Made by a program: the position numbers and the translations under genes
Part shown: piece by piece, positions 1 through 7,662 of the stretch
How positions within the stretch are numbered: the stretch's first letter is position 1
Layout of the letters: each line of letters starts with the position of its first letter
Notes under the pieces: model-generated
The model's input: the letters and a program-made list of their open reading frames with translations, nothing else
Database searches by the model: none
What the model was told of the DNA's origin: nothing
Source: Peptoniphilaceae bacterium
Lineage (GTDB): Bacteria > Bacillota > Clostridia > Tissierellales > Peptoniphilaceae
Direction of reading: 5' to 3'
Length of the DNA stretch: 35,238 bases
Assembly: GCA_029983595.1 (NCBI GenBank)
Contig: JASBZD010000005.1
Span: 1-35,238, forward strand

Positions 1-372
1 GTATCAGATATAGAGCTTAGAAATAAAAATGAAGATTATAATTATGAGTTTGTCGGAATAGAAAATGCTAAGGCTGTCGCGGTTTTAGATAATGATGAGA
101 TAAATACAGATAATATTACTAAGTTTGTAGATGTTTCTAATCTTCCTATAGGAACACACAATGTAAAACTAAATTTTGATGAACATGAAGGTGTTAAGAT
201 TAGTGCGGTTAGACCTAACCAATTAGTTATGAAGGTAACACAAAAGCCTCAAAATACAACTGATGATGAAGATGAAAACTCTAAAAAAGAAAATCCTAAC
301 CAATCACAGCATGATAATCCTAACGATAAGCCAAATAATCAAGAAGAAAAACCAGTAGAAATAACAAACTAA
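1..372 (+). CDS. cdaR: CdaR/YbbR-like protein, C-terminal part (5' truncated by window)
   Basis: Frame 1 is open from the first base to a TAA at 370-372, giving 124 residues of a protein that begins outside the window. The segment near LPIGTHNVKLNF and the following ISAVRPNQLVMKV resemble the repeat end of YbbR domains, in which a short beta sandwich closes with a P-x-x-V-x-V strand. YbbR/CdaR proteins are membrane-anchored extracellular regulators of the cyclic di-AMP synthase CdaA. After the last YbbR-like strand comes a tail of about 40 residues rich in Asn, Asp, Glu, Lys and Pro with no predicted fold, as expected for a surface-exposed tail. The usual partner cdaA would lie upstream, outside the window. 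A terminator follows directly. The family call rests on one partial domain, so it is moderate. Confidence 0.6.
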   Translation, partial: VSDIELRNKNEDYNYEFVGIENAKAVAVLDNDEINTDNITKFVDVSNLPIGTHNVKLNFDEHEGVKISAVRPNQLVMKVTQKPQNTTDDEDENSKKENPNQSQHDNPNDKPNNQEEKPVEITN

Positions 373-376
373 TTTT

Positions 377-403
377 AAACTCAGGTAGAAATATCTGAGT
401 TTT
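377..403 (+). terminator. Rho-independent terminator after the cdaR-like gene
   Basis: Arms AAACTCAG (377-384) and CTGAGTTT (395-402) form an 8-bp stem around a 10-nt loop and run into a T-rich stretch. It lies 4 bases after the stop codon. Confidence 0.75.
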
Positions 404-478
404 TACTTATATTTAATTAGATTTAAAAAAACTAACTATAATATGTAAATAAATATGGTATTAATCTTAAAAGTTTAC

Positions 479-484
479 TATAAT
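479..484 (+). promoter_or_regulatory. Putative -10 box for guaB
   Basis: A perfect TATAAT lies 31 bases before the guaB ATG. No good -35 hexamer sits 16-18 bases upstream, and a second TATAAT lies at 437-442. AT-richness makes chance matches likely, so the assignment is tentative. The short leader leaves no room for a riboswitch. Confidence 0.35.
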
Positions 485-515
485 ATATAGCAAACATTAA
501 ATTTGGAGGTATTAA

Positions 516-1967
516 ATGAAATTCTTTGGAGAAGGTTTAACTTTTGATGATGTACTACTTTTACCAGGTCCATCTAATGTAATCCCTAGAGAAGTAGAGT
601 TAAAAACTAAACTTACTAATAAAATTAGTTTAAATATTCCGCTTATGAGTGCTGGAATGGATACGGTAACGGAAAGTGAGTTAGCTATTGCTATTGCTAG
701 ACAAGGTGGGATTGGTATAATCCATAAAAATATGTCTATTGAAAAACAAGCTAAAGAGATAGATAAAGTTAAGCGTTCAGAACATGGAGTTATAACTGAT
801 CCATTTTATTTAAAAAAGGAAAATACTGTAAGAGATGCTGATGAATTAATGGGTCATTATAAAATTTCAGGAGTACCTATTGTTGATGATAATGGAAAAT
901 TAGAGGGAATTATCACTAATAGAGATATCAGATTTGAAAGTGATTTTGATCAAAAAATTGATGATGTAATGACTAAAGAAAATCTTATAACTGGAAAAGA
1001 GGGAATAAGCATGGAAGATGCTCTTTTAGTTATGAGAAAATATAAAATCGAAAAACTTCCATTAGTTGATGATGAAAATTATCTAAAAGGTCTTATTACA
1101 ATAAAAGATATGGAGAAAATGGAAAAATATCCAAACTCTGCTCGTGATGGAGGTGGTAGACTTTTAGTAGGTGCTGCGGTAGGAGTTACTCCAGATATCC
1201 TAGATAGAATTAAAGCGCTAGTAGAAGCATCTGTAGATGTAGTAGTAATAGATACAGCTCATGGACATTCTCAAAATGTAATAAATCATGTAAAACTTAT
1301 TAAAGAAAACTTCCCTGATTTACAACTTATCGCTGGAAATGTAGCTACTGGAGAAGCTACTCGAGCATTAATTGAAGCTGGAGCAGATTGTGTAAAAGTG
1401 GGTATCGGGCCAGGTTCGATTTGTACTACTAGAGTAGTAACTGGTATAGGTTCTCCTCAGCTTACTGCAGTTATAGAGTGTAATAAAGTAGCTAGAGAAT
1501 TAGGAGTACCTATTATAGCAGATGGTGGGATTAAATATTCTGGTGATCTTACTAAGGCTCTAGGTGCTGGAGCTAATGTGGTAATGGTTGGATCATTACT
1601 TGCTGGTACTGATGAAGCGCCAGGTGAAGAGATAATTGTGGAAGGTAGAAAATTTAAGACATATCGCGGAATGGGTTCTCTTGGTGCTATGGACCAAGGT
1701 AGTTCTGACAGATATTTCCAAGAAAAGAATTCAAAATATGTACCTGAAGGAGTAGAAGGACGTGTTGCTTCTAAAGGACGCGCTGAAGATGTAATTTATC
1801 AGCTAATGGGCGGTCTAAAATCTGGTATGGGATATGTAGGTGCAGCTAATATTGATGAACTTTATGAAAAAGCTACTTTTATAAAAATTTCCAATGCGAC
1901 TTTACAAGAAAACCATCCACACGATATTACTATTACTCGTGAATCACCAAATTATACTTCAAAATAA
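516..1967 (+). CDS. guaB: IMP dehydrogenase
   Basis: Oxidises IMP to XMP with NAD+, the committed step of guanine nucleotide synthesis in the cytosol. The 483-residue length is normal for the family. The TIM-barrel core is interrupted by a tandem CBS pair (Bateman module) at about residues 90-205. The catalytic loop GPGSICTTRV contains Cys303, and the downstream phosphate-binding motif ADGGIKYSGD and flap-region motif YRGMGSLGAM are intact. The start is supported by GGAGGT at 505-510. The gene is monocistronic: terminators lie before and after it and its 3' neighbour is convergent. Another purine gene, the purD-purL fusion, lies about 17 kb away. Identification is secure. Confidence 0.98.
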   Translation: MKFFGEGLTFDDVLLLPGPSNVIPREVELKTKLTNKISLNIPLMSAGMDTVTESELAIAIARQGGIGIIHKNMSIEKQAKEIDKVKRSEHGVITDPFYLKKENTVRDADELMGHYKISGVPIVDDNGKLEGIITNRDIRFESDFDQKIDDVMTKENLITGKEGISMEDALLVMRKYKIEKLPLVDDENYLKGLITIKDMEKMEKYPNSARDGGGRLLVGAAVGVTPDILDRIKALVEASVDVVVIDTAHGHSQNVINHVKLIKENFPDLQLIAGNVATGEATRALIEAGADCVKVGIGPGSICTTRVVTGIGSPQLTAVIECNKVARELGVPIIADGGIKYSGDLTKALGAGANVVMVGSLLAGTDEAPGEEIIVEGRKFKTYRGMGSLGAMDQGSSDRYFQEKNSKYVPEGVEGRVASKGRAEDVIYQLMGGLKSGMGYVGAANIDELYEKATFIKISNATLQENHPHDITITRESPNYTSK

Positions 1968-1971
1968 AAAT

Positions 1972-2004
1972 AAATCTCGTGAGAATCTATTTTTCACGAG
2001 ATTT
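1972..2004. terminator. Bidirectional terminator between guaB and the convergent lipid kinase
   Basis: A perfect 11-bp stem, AAATCTCGTGA (1972-1982) with TCACGAGATTT (1994-2004), has an 11-nt loop. A T-run follows on the plus strand, and the A-rich 1961-1974 stretch gives a U-tract for minus-strand transcripts. It can serve both convergent genes. Confidence 0.85.
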
Positions 2005-2013
2005 TTTAATTAT

Positions 2014-2925
2014 TTATATTAAAGTAAAATTTTTTGGTTTGTAAACTTCTATCGCATCTTCTATTATGTGAAGCTTAGATGGAAGAGAACCTGCGTTATC
2101 TCCATCTATATCAGTTTGAATATTTTCTTCTAACGAATAGATTTCTATATTTTTCGATCTTTCATATATAATATTTTCATTATACTCTACACGACTTAGC
2201 ATAATATCAGGTAATAGAGCCGCTTTTTGATAAAAGTCTGTTTCTTTTAACATAAACACATGTAGAAATCCACTATTTGATTTTTCATGTATATCAACTG
2301 GAGAAAATCTCTCTAAAACTTGTGAGGTCATTATAACTACATGAGAGAAATTCCCAGAATATATTTTGTCATCTAGATAAATCCTTAAATCATAAAGATT
2401 ATTTTTTGCAGCGCCTCTTAGCATACTTTTTACATATGCTATCATCGATAAACTAGTCTTATCTTCAATGCTGACATTATGTATAGATTCAGGTACATCA
2501 CCGATAGAGTACATCATATTAAAATTATCTTTATTTACACAACCTACATCTAATAGTTTTGTATGGTTTAGATCGATTTGGTCTACAGCGAGTCTTGCAA
2601 ATCTTGAAAATCCTAATACTGAACAAAATATATTTCCAGTACCTCCAGGGATAAGACCTACTTTAGGTTTTTTACTATTTTTTGAAATAAGAATGCCTTT
2701 TATAGCTTCATTAAAAGTTCCATCGCCACCAACAACAAAAATTGAGTCATAAAAATTATCAGTAAACTCTTTAGAAAACTCGGTAGCATCATTTTTTCCT
2801 TGAGTTTCTTTTATTACTACATCTTCAAACTCATGTTTTATTTTTTGTAAAATTATATCTTTATAATAATCTGAGCGTTCTTTTCCAGAACTTGGGTTAA
2901 ATATTATTGCAGCTTTTTTAGTCAT
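2014..2925 (-). CDS. Diacylglycerol kinase family lipid kinase (DagK/YegS/BmrU type)
   Basis: A soluble, membrane-associated lipid kinase of 303 residues, usual for the DagK/YegS family. Members phosphorylate diacylglycerol or related lipids; DagK recycles diacylglycerol released by lipoteichoic acid synthesis. The N-terminal NAD-kinase-like fold shows the opening IIFNPSSGK and the nucleotide-binding GGDGT motif at residues 66-70, followed by GLIPGGTGN. The C-terminal half is a beta-rich lid typical of the family. An AAAGGATGAG ribosome binding site (2934-2943 on the complement) supports the ATG. The gene is alone on the minus strand, convergent with guaB and divergent from nfeD. The exact lipid substrate cannot be read from sequence, so no symbol is given. 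Confidence 0.88.
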   Translation of the reverse strand: MTKKAAIIFNPSSGKERSDYYKDIILQKIKHEFEDVVIKETQGKNDATEFSKEFTDNFYDSIFVVGGDGTFNEAIKGILISKNSKKPKVGLIPGGTGNIFCSVLGFSRFARLAVDQIDLNHTKLLDVGCVNKDNFNMMYSIGDVPESIHNVSIEDKTSLSMIAYVKSMLRGAAKNNLYDLRIYLDDKIYSGNFSHVVIMTSQVLERFSPVDIHEKSNSGFLHVFMLKETDFYQKAALLPDIMLSRVEYNENIIYERSKNIEIYSLEENIQTDIDGDNAGSLPSKLHIIEDAIEVYKPKNFTLI

Positions 2926-3086
2926 AATTATAACTCATCCTTTATATTCATAATATAAACCAATTTATTATTTTTTAAAACATAAATATTTTTAAATTAA
3001 GTATAAATTTTTTGGCTTTAAGTAACTAATCTAAAATTAATTATTGTTAATATTTACTTTTAAATTAATTATTTAAATAAAATATT

Positions 3087-3114
3087 TTGTAAAAATTAAT
3101 TTTTAGGGTATTAT
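3087..3114 (+). promoter_or_regulatory. Putative sigma-A promoter of the nfeD-floA operon
   Basis: TTGTAA (3087-3092) and TATTAT (3109-3114) are separated by 16 bases, about 28 bases before the TTG start. The divergent gap 2926-3086 is very AT-rich and holds no gene that I can see. Confidence 0.45.
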
Positions 3115-3141
3115 ATTATTAGAAAGGAAGGTGATATTTAA

Positions 3142-3894
3142 TTGAAAGATAAAAAGAAACTGAGAAAAATATTTGTCATATTTGCTATATTGATTTCTCT
3201 TTCTGTGCTAACTTATATTTCTCTAACTGCTCCAGAAACTGGAAGGGGTTATATTGATTCCTTAGGTAACTTTGCAGCTAGCTCAAAGGTTGGTACAATT
3301 TTAATAACGCTTGGATTAGTATGTTTAGTACTTGAGATACTACTACCTGGGTTTACTTTTTTAGGCGTTATAGGTATTACAAGTATTGTGATGTTTTTCT
3401 TAGGTACAATTTACGCTGGAAATGCTACTATTTTCTCACTGATAATGACAGTAGTAGGGGCTATTTTAATAGGTATTGAGGTTGTCGTTCCGGGGTTTGG
3501 TCTGCCTGGTATAAGTGGGATAATATTTATTATGATTGGATTTTCCACTTCTATGAATTCTTTTTCAGACGGTATCACGGCAGTTTTAATATCATTTTTC
3601 GTTACATTAATTACTATTTATTTAGTTATAAAACTAGGGATAGAAACTCGTACTTTTGAGATTTTTAGACTTTTAAACCAAGTATCTGATAATACTGGTA
3701 CGAACGTAGATGCCTCTATTGGAGATATTGGCATCACTAATTCAGTTTTAAGGCCATCTGGATATGTAATTATAGATAATAAATTATATGATGCAAAATC
3801 TGTTGGAAGTTTTATTGATAAAGATAAAACTGTAGAGGTAGTTAATAAAAAGGGAAATGAAATTATCGTAAGGGAGGTTTCAAATGGGGTTTAA
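3142..3894 (+). CDS. NfeD family membrane protein, FloA partner
   Basis: A 250-residue membrane protein. It has an N-terminal hydrophobic segment (about residues 10-27) and then a hydrophobic region of several helices (about 50-170) rich in Gly and Ile, with the typical LEILLPGF and IEVVVPGFGLPG motifs. A C-terminal OB-fold-like domain of about 65 residues follows, with DASIGDIGITNSVLRPSG and ending in a VVNKKGNEIIVREV strand. This is the domain order of NfeD proteins, which pair with flotillins in membrane microdomains. The start is TTG, set by AAGGAAGGTG at 3124-3133. The end overlaps floA by 11 bases, so the two are translationally coupled. The N-terminal serine-protease part of long NfeD forms is absent, making this the short form. 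Confidence 0.85.
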   Translation: MKDKKKLRKIFVIFAILISLSVLTYISLTAPETGRGYIDSLGNFAASSKVGTILITLGLVCLVLEILLPGFTFLGVIGITSIVMFFLGTIYAGNATIFSLIMTVVGAILIGIEVVVPGFGLPGISGIIFIMIGFSTSMNSFSDGITAVLISFFVTLITIYLVIKLGIETRTFEIFRLLNQVSDNTGTNVDASIGDIGITNSVLRPSGYVIIDNKLYDAKSVGSFIDKDKTVEVVNKKGNEIIVREVSNGV

Positions 3895-4855
3895 TATTTT
3901 AGTTATTGTTTTAATTTTAGTCTTAATTTTATTCTTTTCATTTTTTCCGGTTGGACTATGGATTACGGCATATTTTTCAGGCGTTAGAATTAAACTTTCT
4001 AACTTAATTGGAATGAAGCTAAGAAGAGTAAGACCTAGCAGAATTGTAAATCCAATGATTAAGGCTACTAAAGCTGGAGTAGATATTGATATGGAGGAGC
4101 TTGAAGCTCACTATTTAGCTGGTGGTAATGTAGATACACTTGTTGATGCGCTTATTGCAGCTCAAAGGGCTAATATCCCTCTAAGATTTGAAAGAGCAGC
4201 AGCTATAGATCTTGCTGGTAGAAACGTTTTGGAAGCAGTTCAAGTTTCTGTTAACCCTAAAGTTATAGAAACACCAAATATTTCAGCAGTAGCACAAGAT
4301 GGTATTGAGGTAGTTGTAAAGGCTAAAGTTACTGTTAGAGCTAATATCGAAAGACTTGTCGGTGGTGCTGGAGAAGGTACAATTATAGCCAGAGTAGGTG
4401 AAGGTATCGTTACTGTTGTAGGTTCTTCATCTTCTTATAAAATGGTTTTAGAAGATCCTGATAACATTTCTAAACTGGTTTTAGATAAAGGTCTAGACTC
4501 TGGTACTGCATTTGAAATTTTATCTATTGATATTGCTGATATTGACGTAGCTAGAAATATTGGTGCCAAACTTCAAGCTGACCAAGCTGAAGCTGATAAG
4601 AAGATCGCTGAAGCTAAAGCGTCTGAAAGACGTGCTATGGCTCTTGCACGCGAACAAGAAATGCGTGCTCAAGTAGTAGAAATGCAGTCTAAAGTAGTGG
4701 AAGCTGAATCTAAAGTGCCTCTAGCGTTAGCAGAAGCTTTAGAAAGTGGCAAGCTAGGTGTTATGGATTATTATAATATGAATAATATTAAAGCTGATAC
4801 TCAGATGAGAGAATCAATATCTAAAACAGACAAAAAAGATTCTTATGATAAATAG
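3884..4855 (+). CDS. floA: Flotillin-like protein FloA
   Basis: A scaffold of functional membrane microdomains (323 residues, close to the usual 330). An N-terminal hairpin-like hydrophobic segment (about residues 5-32) anchors it. The SPFH/PHB-related domain follows, with the conserved stretches LAGGNVDTLVDALIAAQ and RVGEGIVTVVGSS. A C-terminal Ala/Glu-rich helical region (about residues 225-285) should form the oligomerising coiled coil. A strong AGGGAGGT site lies before the ATG, inside the end of nfeD. The nfeD-floA pairing matches yqeZ-yqfA in Bacillus subtilis. The plain functional expectation is organisation of membrane proteins and lipids; no client can be named from this window. Confidence 0.95.
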   Translation: MGFNILVIVLILVLILFFSFFPVGLWITAYFSGVRIKLSNLIGMKLRRVRPSRIVNPMIKATKAGVDIDMEELEAHYLAGGNVDTLVDALIAAQRANIPLRFERAAAIDLAGRNVLEAVQVSVNPKVIETPNISAVAQDGIEVVVKAKVTVRANIERLVGGAGEGTIIARVGEGIVTVVGSSSSYKMVLEDPDNISKLVLDKGLDSGTAFEILSIDIADIDVARNIGAKLQADQAEADKKIAEAKASERRAMALAREQEMRAQVVEMQSKVVEAESKVPLALAEALESGKLGVMDYYNMNNIKADTQMRESISKTDKKDSYDK

Positions 4856-4866
4856 TAGGTGATTTT

Positions 4867-5412
4867 ATGAGAATTCCTTTTGAAGCCTTTTTTGGAGTTA
4901 TTGGAGTTTTATGGATATGGATTGTCGTTGGTATATTTGTTAGTGTTATCAAAAGGTTAAGTAAACAGGTAAAAAAACAAAATAGTAGAAAACTAAAAGA
5001 TTTTGAAAAAATGCTTAATAATAAAGAATTTTTTAAGAATAAAGATATTTCTAATGAAAAAGCCAATGTAAATCGAACTGATAATAAATCTAAAATCTCC
5101 ACAAGAGAGTATTCAAAAAAGCTAAGAGATGAATATGAAGATTCGCTATATAGAGATTCAGAAATTAAAGAGAACGAAATACTTGAAGCTGAGAGATTAG
5201 TAGCAGAGAAACTAGTAGCAGATAAACTAGTTCCTGATAGACTTAAATCTCAGGATGTAGAATTTGATAAGTATTTTGATCCTAACTTTAAAGTAATAGA
5301 TGATTCCGATAATATAAATCATACTATTGATATATCTGGTTCTGAATTTAATTTAAAAGATGCAATAATTGCTAAAGAGATTTTAGATAAGCCTTTATCT
5401 CTAAGAAAATAA
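4867..5412 (+). CDS. Hypothetical membrane-anchored protein with charged cytoplasmic tail
   Basis: I do not recognise this 181-residue protein. It has one hydrophobic helix at about residues 6-28 and then a long, highly charged Lys/Glu/Asp/Asn-rich region. At about residues 115-130 there is a short internal repeat, LVAEKL, LVADKL, LVPDRL, that could be helical. It ends in AIIAKEILDKPLSLRK, which resembles a short C-terminal motif I recall from other small Firmicute membrane proteins (weak memory, not checked). With few positive residues before the helix and a basic stretch after it, the tail is most likely cytoplasmic. The start follows floA by 11 bases with a TAGGTGAT site. It occupies the place where sporeformers carry yqfC and yqfD between floA and phoH, but resembles neither. 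Confidence 0.75.
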   Translation: MRIPFEAFFGVIGVLWIWIVVGIFVSVIKRLSKQVKKQNSRKLKDFEKMLNNKEFFKNKDISNEKANVNRTDNKSKISTREYSKKLRDEYEDSLYRDSEIKENEILEAERLVAEKLVADKLVPDRLKSQDVEFDKYFDPNFKVIDDSDNINHTIDISGSEFNLKDAIIAKEILDKPLSLRK

Positions 5413-5419
5413 ATCTATT

Positions 5420-5444
5420 CCGCTCATTTATATGGGCGGTTTTT
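5420..5444 (+). terminator. Terminator of the nfeD-floA operon
   Basis: CCGCTCAT (5420-5427) pairs with ATGGGCGG (5432-5439), with one G-U pair and a 4-nt loop, followed by five Ts. It separates this operon from phoH. A possible -10 (TATAGT, 5465-5470) for phoH lies just downstream with no convincing -35. Confidence 0.85.
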
Positions 5445-5504
5445 ATTTGGAATTTAGGCTTATGTATAGTAAAATTAATTATATATATCTAAAGAGAGGT
5501 ACTA

Positions 5505-6476
5505 ATGACAGAAGGTAAAGAAAAAATAGAAATTGTGATCGATCCTTATGTGATCTCTAGTTTTTTTGGAAAACTTGATGAGAATGTCAAGTTTTTAAAA
5601 TCAAACTATGATGTAAAGATTAAACTTCATGAAGAGAATCTAGAAGTTTCTGGTGATACTGAAAATGTAAAAGAAGTAAAAGATATTATTGAGGATATGT
5701 TAGTAGTTTTAGAAAAACAAAAAACTATTGCACCTAAAGATATTGAATATATTATCTGTGAGAAAAAGAAAAATCCAGAAGCTGACATAACTAGACCTTT
5801 TGATCAAACTATACTATATTCAGCTAGTGGCAAGGTTGTAAGACCTAAAACTATGGGGCAGTCTAAATATATTGAAACTATCTCTAAAAACTATGTTACA
5901 TTTGGGGTAGGACCTGCAGGAACAGGAAAGACATATCTAGCTGTAGCTATGGCGGTTAAAGCTTTTAAAGAAAAATCTGTACAAAAAATTATTTTAACTA
6001 GACCAGCAGTAGAGGCTGGAGAAAATCTGGGATTTTTACCTGGAGATTTACAGATGAAAGTAGATCCATATCTAAGACCGCTATATGATGCGATTTTTGA
6101 TATGCTTGGAGCTGAAGTGTTTTATAGTTTAATGGAAAAAAACATTATAGAGGTTGCGCCTCTTGCGTATATGAGAGGGCGTACTTTAGATAATGCATTT
6201 ATAATACTGGACGAGGCTCAAAATACTACTAAAGAGCAGATGAAGATGTTTTTAACTAGACTTGGACAGGGTTCAAAAGCTATAGTAAATGGTGATATTA
6301 CTCAGATAGATTTAAGACGTGACCAAAAATCCGGCTTAAAACATGCTATGGAGATTTTAGATGATGTTAAAGGGGTAGAGTTTGTTAATCTAGATCGATC
6401 TGATATAGTGCGTCATTCTGTAGTTCAGAGAATAATAGATGCTTATGAAAAAGCTGATAAGAAAAAAGATGAATAA
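5505..6476 (+). CDS. phoH: PhoH family ATPase
   Basis: A cytosolic RNA-associated P-loop ATPase of 323 residues, usual for the YbeZ/PhoH type that pairs with YbeY in RNA and ribosome metabolism. The N-terminal 75 residues are KH-like (VKIKLHEENLEVSGDTENV). The ATPase domain shows Walker A GPAGTGKT at 136-143 and Walker B with DEAQ at 236-239; the motif LGFLPGDLQMKVDPYLRP is also characteristic. An AGAGAGGT site precedes the ATG. It overlaps ybeY by 8 bases and heads the phoH-ybeY-dgkA-era-recO-glyQS block conserved across Firmicutes. Despite the name, no phosphate-regulation signal is visible. Confidence 0.96.
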   Translation: MTEGKEKIEIVIDPYVISSFFGKLDENVKFLKSNYDVKIKLHEENLEVSGDTENVKEVKDIIEDMLVVLEKQKTIAPKDIEYIICEKKKNPEADITRPFDQTILYSASGKVVRPKTMGQSKYIETISKNYVTFGVGPAGTGKTYLAVAMAVKAFKEKSVQKIILTRPAVEAGENLGFLPGDLQMKVDPYLRPLYDAIFDMLGAEVFYSLMEKNIIEVAPLAYMRGRTLDNAFIILDEAQNTTKEQMKMFLTRLGQGSKAIVNGDITQIDLRRDQKSGLKHAMEILDDVKGVEFVNLDRSDIVRHSVVQRIIDAYEKADKKKDE

Positions 6477-6927
6477 TGTAATTATTGAAAATAACACTAG
6501 CGAGATTCTATCTTCTGAAGATGAGTTTACTATTATCAATGCTATAAATAGTGTAGTAGAAAATTTTAATATTAAAGAAGATATTGAAGTAAGTGTAACG
6601 TTAGTAAGTAGTGAAGAGATAAAAAAATTAAATAATGAATATAGAGATGTAGATAAAGTAACTGATGTTTTATCTTTTCCGCTAGATAACCCATTAGATA
6701 GCGATTCTTCTCTTCCGACTTATTTTTTAGGTGATGTCGTTATTAATAGAGAAAAAATAATGGAGCAATCTATAGAATTTTCACATAGCTATGAAAGAGA
6801 ACTTAGCTATTTAGTAGTCCATAGTATGCTTCACCTATTGGGATATGACCATATCGAAGAAGAAGATAGAGTTTTAATGAGACAAAAAGAAAAAGAAATT
6901 ATGTCAGAACTTGGTATTTTCAAATGA
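6469..6927 (+). CDS. ybeY: Endoribonuclease YbeY (rRNA maturation factor)
   Basis: A zinc-dependent endoribonuclease that matures the 16S rRNA 3' end and takes part in 70S quality control. The motif HSMLHLLGYDH supplies the three zinc ligands His118, His122 and His128. The upstream NNEYRDVDKVTDVLSFPL is the other family hallmark. I chose the ATG at 6469 (152 residues), where it overlaps the phoH stop. In-frame ATGs at 6439 and 6445 would add a basic extension (MLMKKLIRKK) that is really phoH coding sequence in another frame and is absent from typical YbeY N-termini. No strong ribosome binding site is visible, so translation is probably coupled to phoH. Confidence 0.95.
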   Translation: MNNVIIENNTSEILSSEDEFTIINAINSVVENFNIKEDIEVSVTLVSSEEIKKLNNEYRDVDKVTDVLSFPLDNPLDSDSSLPTYFLGDVVINREKIMEQSIEFSHSYERELSYLVVHSMLHLLGYDHIEEEDRVLMRQKEKEIMSELGIFK

Positions 6928-7652
6928 GAAATGATAATAGCCTAATTCAAAATATAATAGATTCTTTTAACTACGCAATCAGAGGACTTATAACTGCAGT
7001 AAGTGAAGAAAGAAATATGAAAATTCACTATGCTGTGGCTCTTTTAGTTTTATTTGCGTCTTTATTTTTTGACCTTTCTAAGGTTGAGTATATGGCTTTA
7101 TTTATAACGGTTGTGCTAGTTATAGTCTCTGAACTTTTTAATACTGCTATAGAAAAGTTTGTCGATCTAGTTTCGCCTGAATATAACGAAAATGCAAAGA
7201 TTATTAAAGATGTATCTGCTGGGGCTGTTTTACTTACTGCGATAAACTCTGTGATAGTTGGATTTTTATTATTTTTTGATAAACTAGATGCTATTAGGGC
7301 TAATACAGTTTTAGCGATAACTGAATCACCTATTTTTCTTACTGTAATAGCTATAGTTTTAGTAACTGTTATTACTCTTGGATTAAAGGCGGCATTTAGT
7401 AGATATAGTAGTGGGACAGCACTTCAAGGTGGGGCAGTAAGTGGTCACACATCGGTTTCATTTTGTGCTGCTACGATCATCTCTACTATTTCAGATAATT
7501 TAGTTGTGACGATTCTTTCTTATTTTATGGCTTTTTTAGTAGCTGAATCTAGGATAGAAGGAAAAATACATAGTTTTTATGAAGTTTTGGCTGGTGGAGT
7601 ATTAGGTACTCTTATAGGAGTATTGATATTCCAGGTTTTAGCTAAGTATTAA
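6924..7652 (+). CDS. DgkA-type lipid kinase fused to a PAP2-like phosphatase
   Basis: A 242-residue integral membrane fusion. Residues 1-120 are a DgkA-type kinase (undecaprenol or diacylglycerol kinase) with about three helices and the signature SELFNTAIEKFVDL at 69-82, which holds Glu70, Asn73 and Glu77. Residues about 135-242 are a PAP2-like phosphatase. The second PAP2 motif appears as VSGH (172-175) and the third as SR-x5-H-x3-E (Ser209, Arg210, His216, Glu220); the final acidic residue is Glu, not the common Asp. The first motif (K-x6-RP) is weak. It overlaps ybeY by 4 bases (ATGA). Such fusions occur in Clostridia as I recall. The likely role is interconversion of undecaprenol, undecaprenyl phosphate and possibly undecaprenyl diphosphate for wall synthesis; this is inferred. 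Confidence 0.88.
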   Translation: MRNDNSLIQNIIDSFNYAIRGLITAVSEERNMKIHYAVALLVLFASLFFDLSKVEYMALFITVVLVIVSELFNTAIEKFVDLVSPEYNENAKIIKDVSAGAVLLTAINSVIVGFLLFFDKLDAIRANTVLAITESPIFLTVIAIVLVTVITLGLKAAFSRYSSGTALQGGAVSGHTSVSFCAATIISTISDNLVVTILSYFMAFLVAESRIEGKIHSFYEVLAGGVLGTLIGVLIFQVLAKY

Positions 7653-7662
7653 AGGAGGCTTA

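Noticed and set aside
404..515. Purine or guanine riboswitch before guaB
   Set aside because: The stretch is short and AT-rich, without the conserved loop sequences or an extra terminator hairpin.
2468..2752. A 94-codon plus-strand open frame
   Set aside because: It is the complement of the GGDGT-containing lipid kinase gene and has no recognisable features.
6439..6468. Upstream start codons for ybeY at 6439 and 6445
   Set aside because: They add a short basic extension created by phoH codons read in another frame; the family N-terminus fits 6469.
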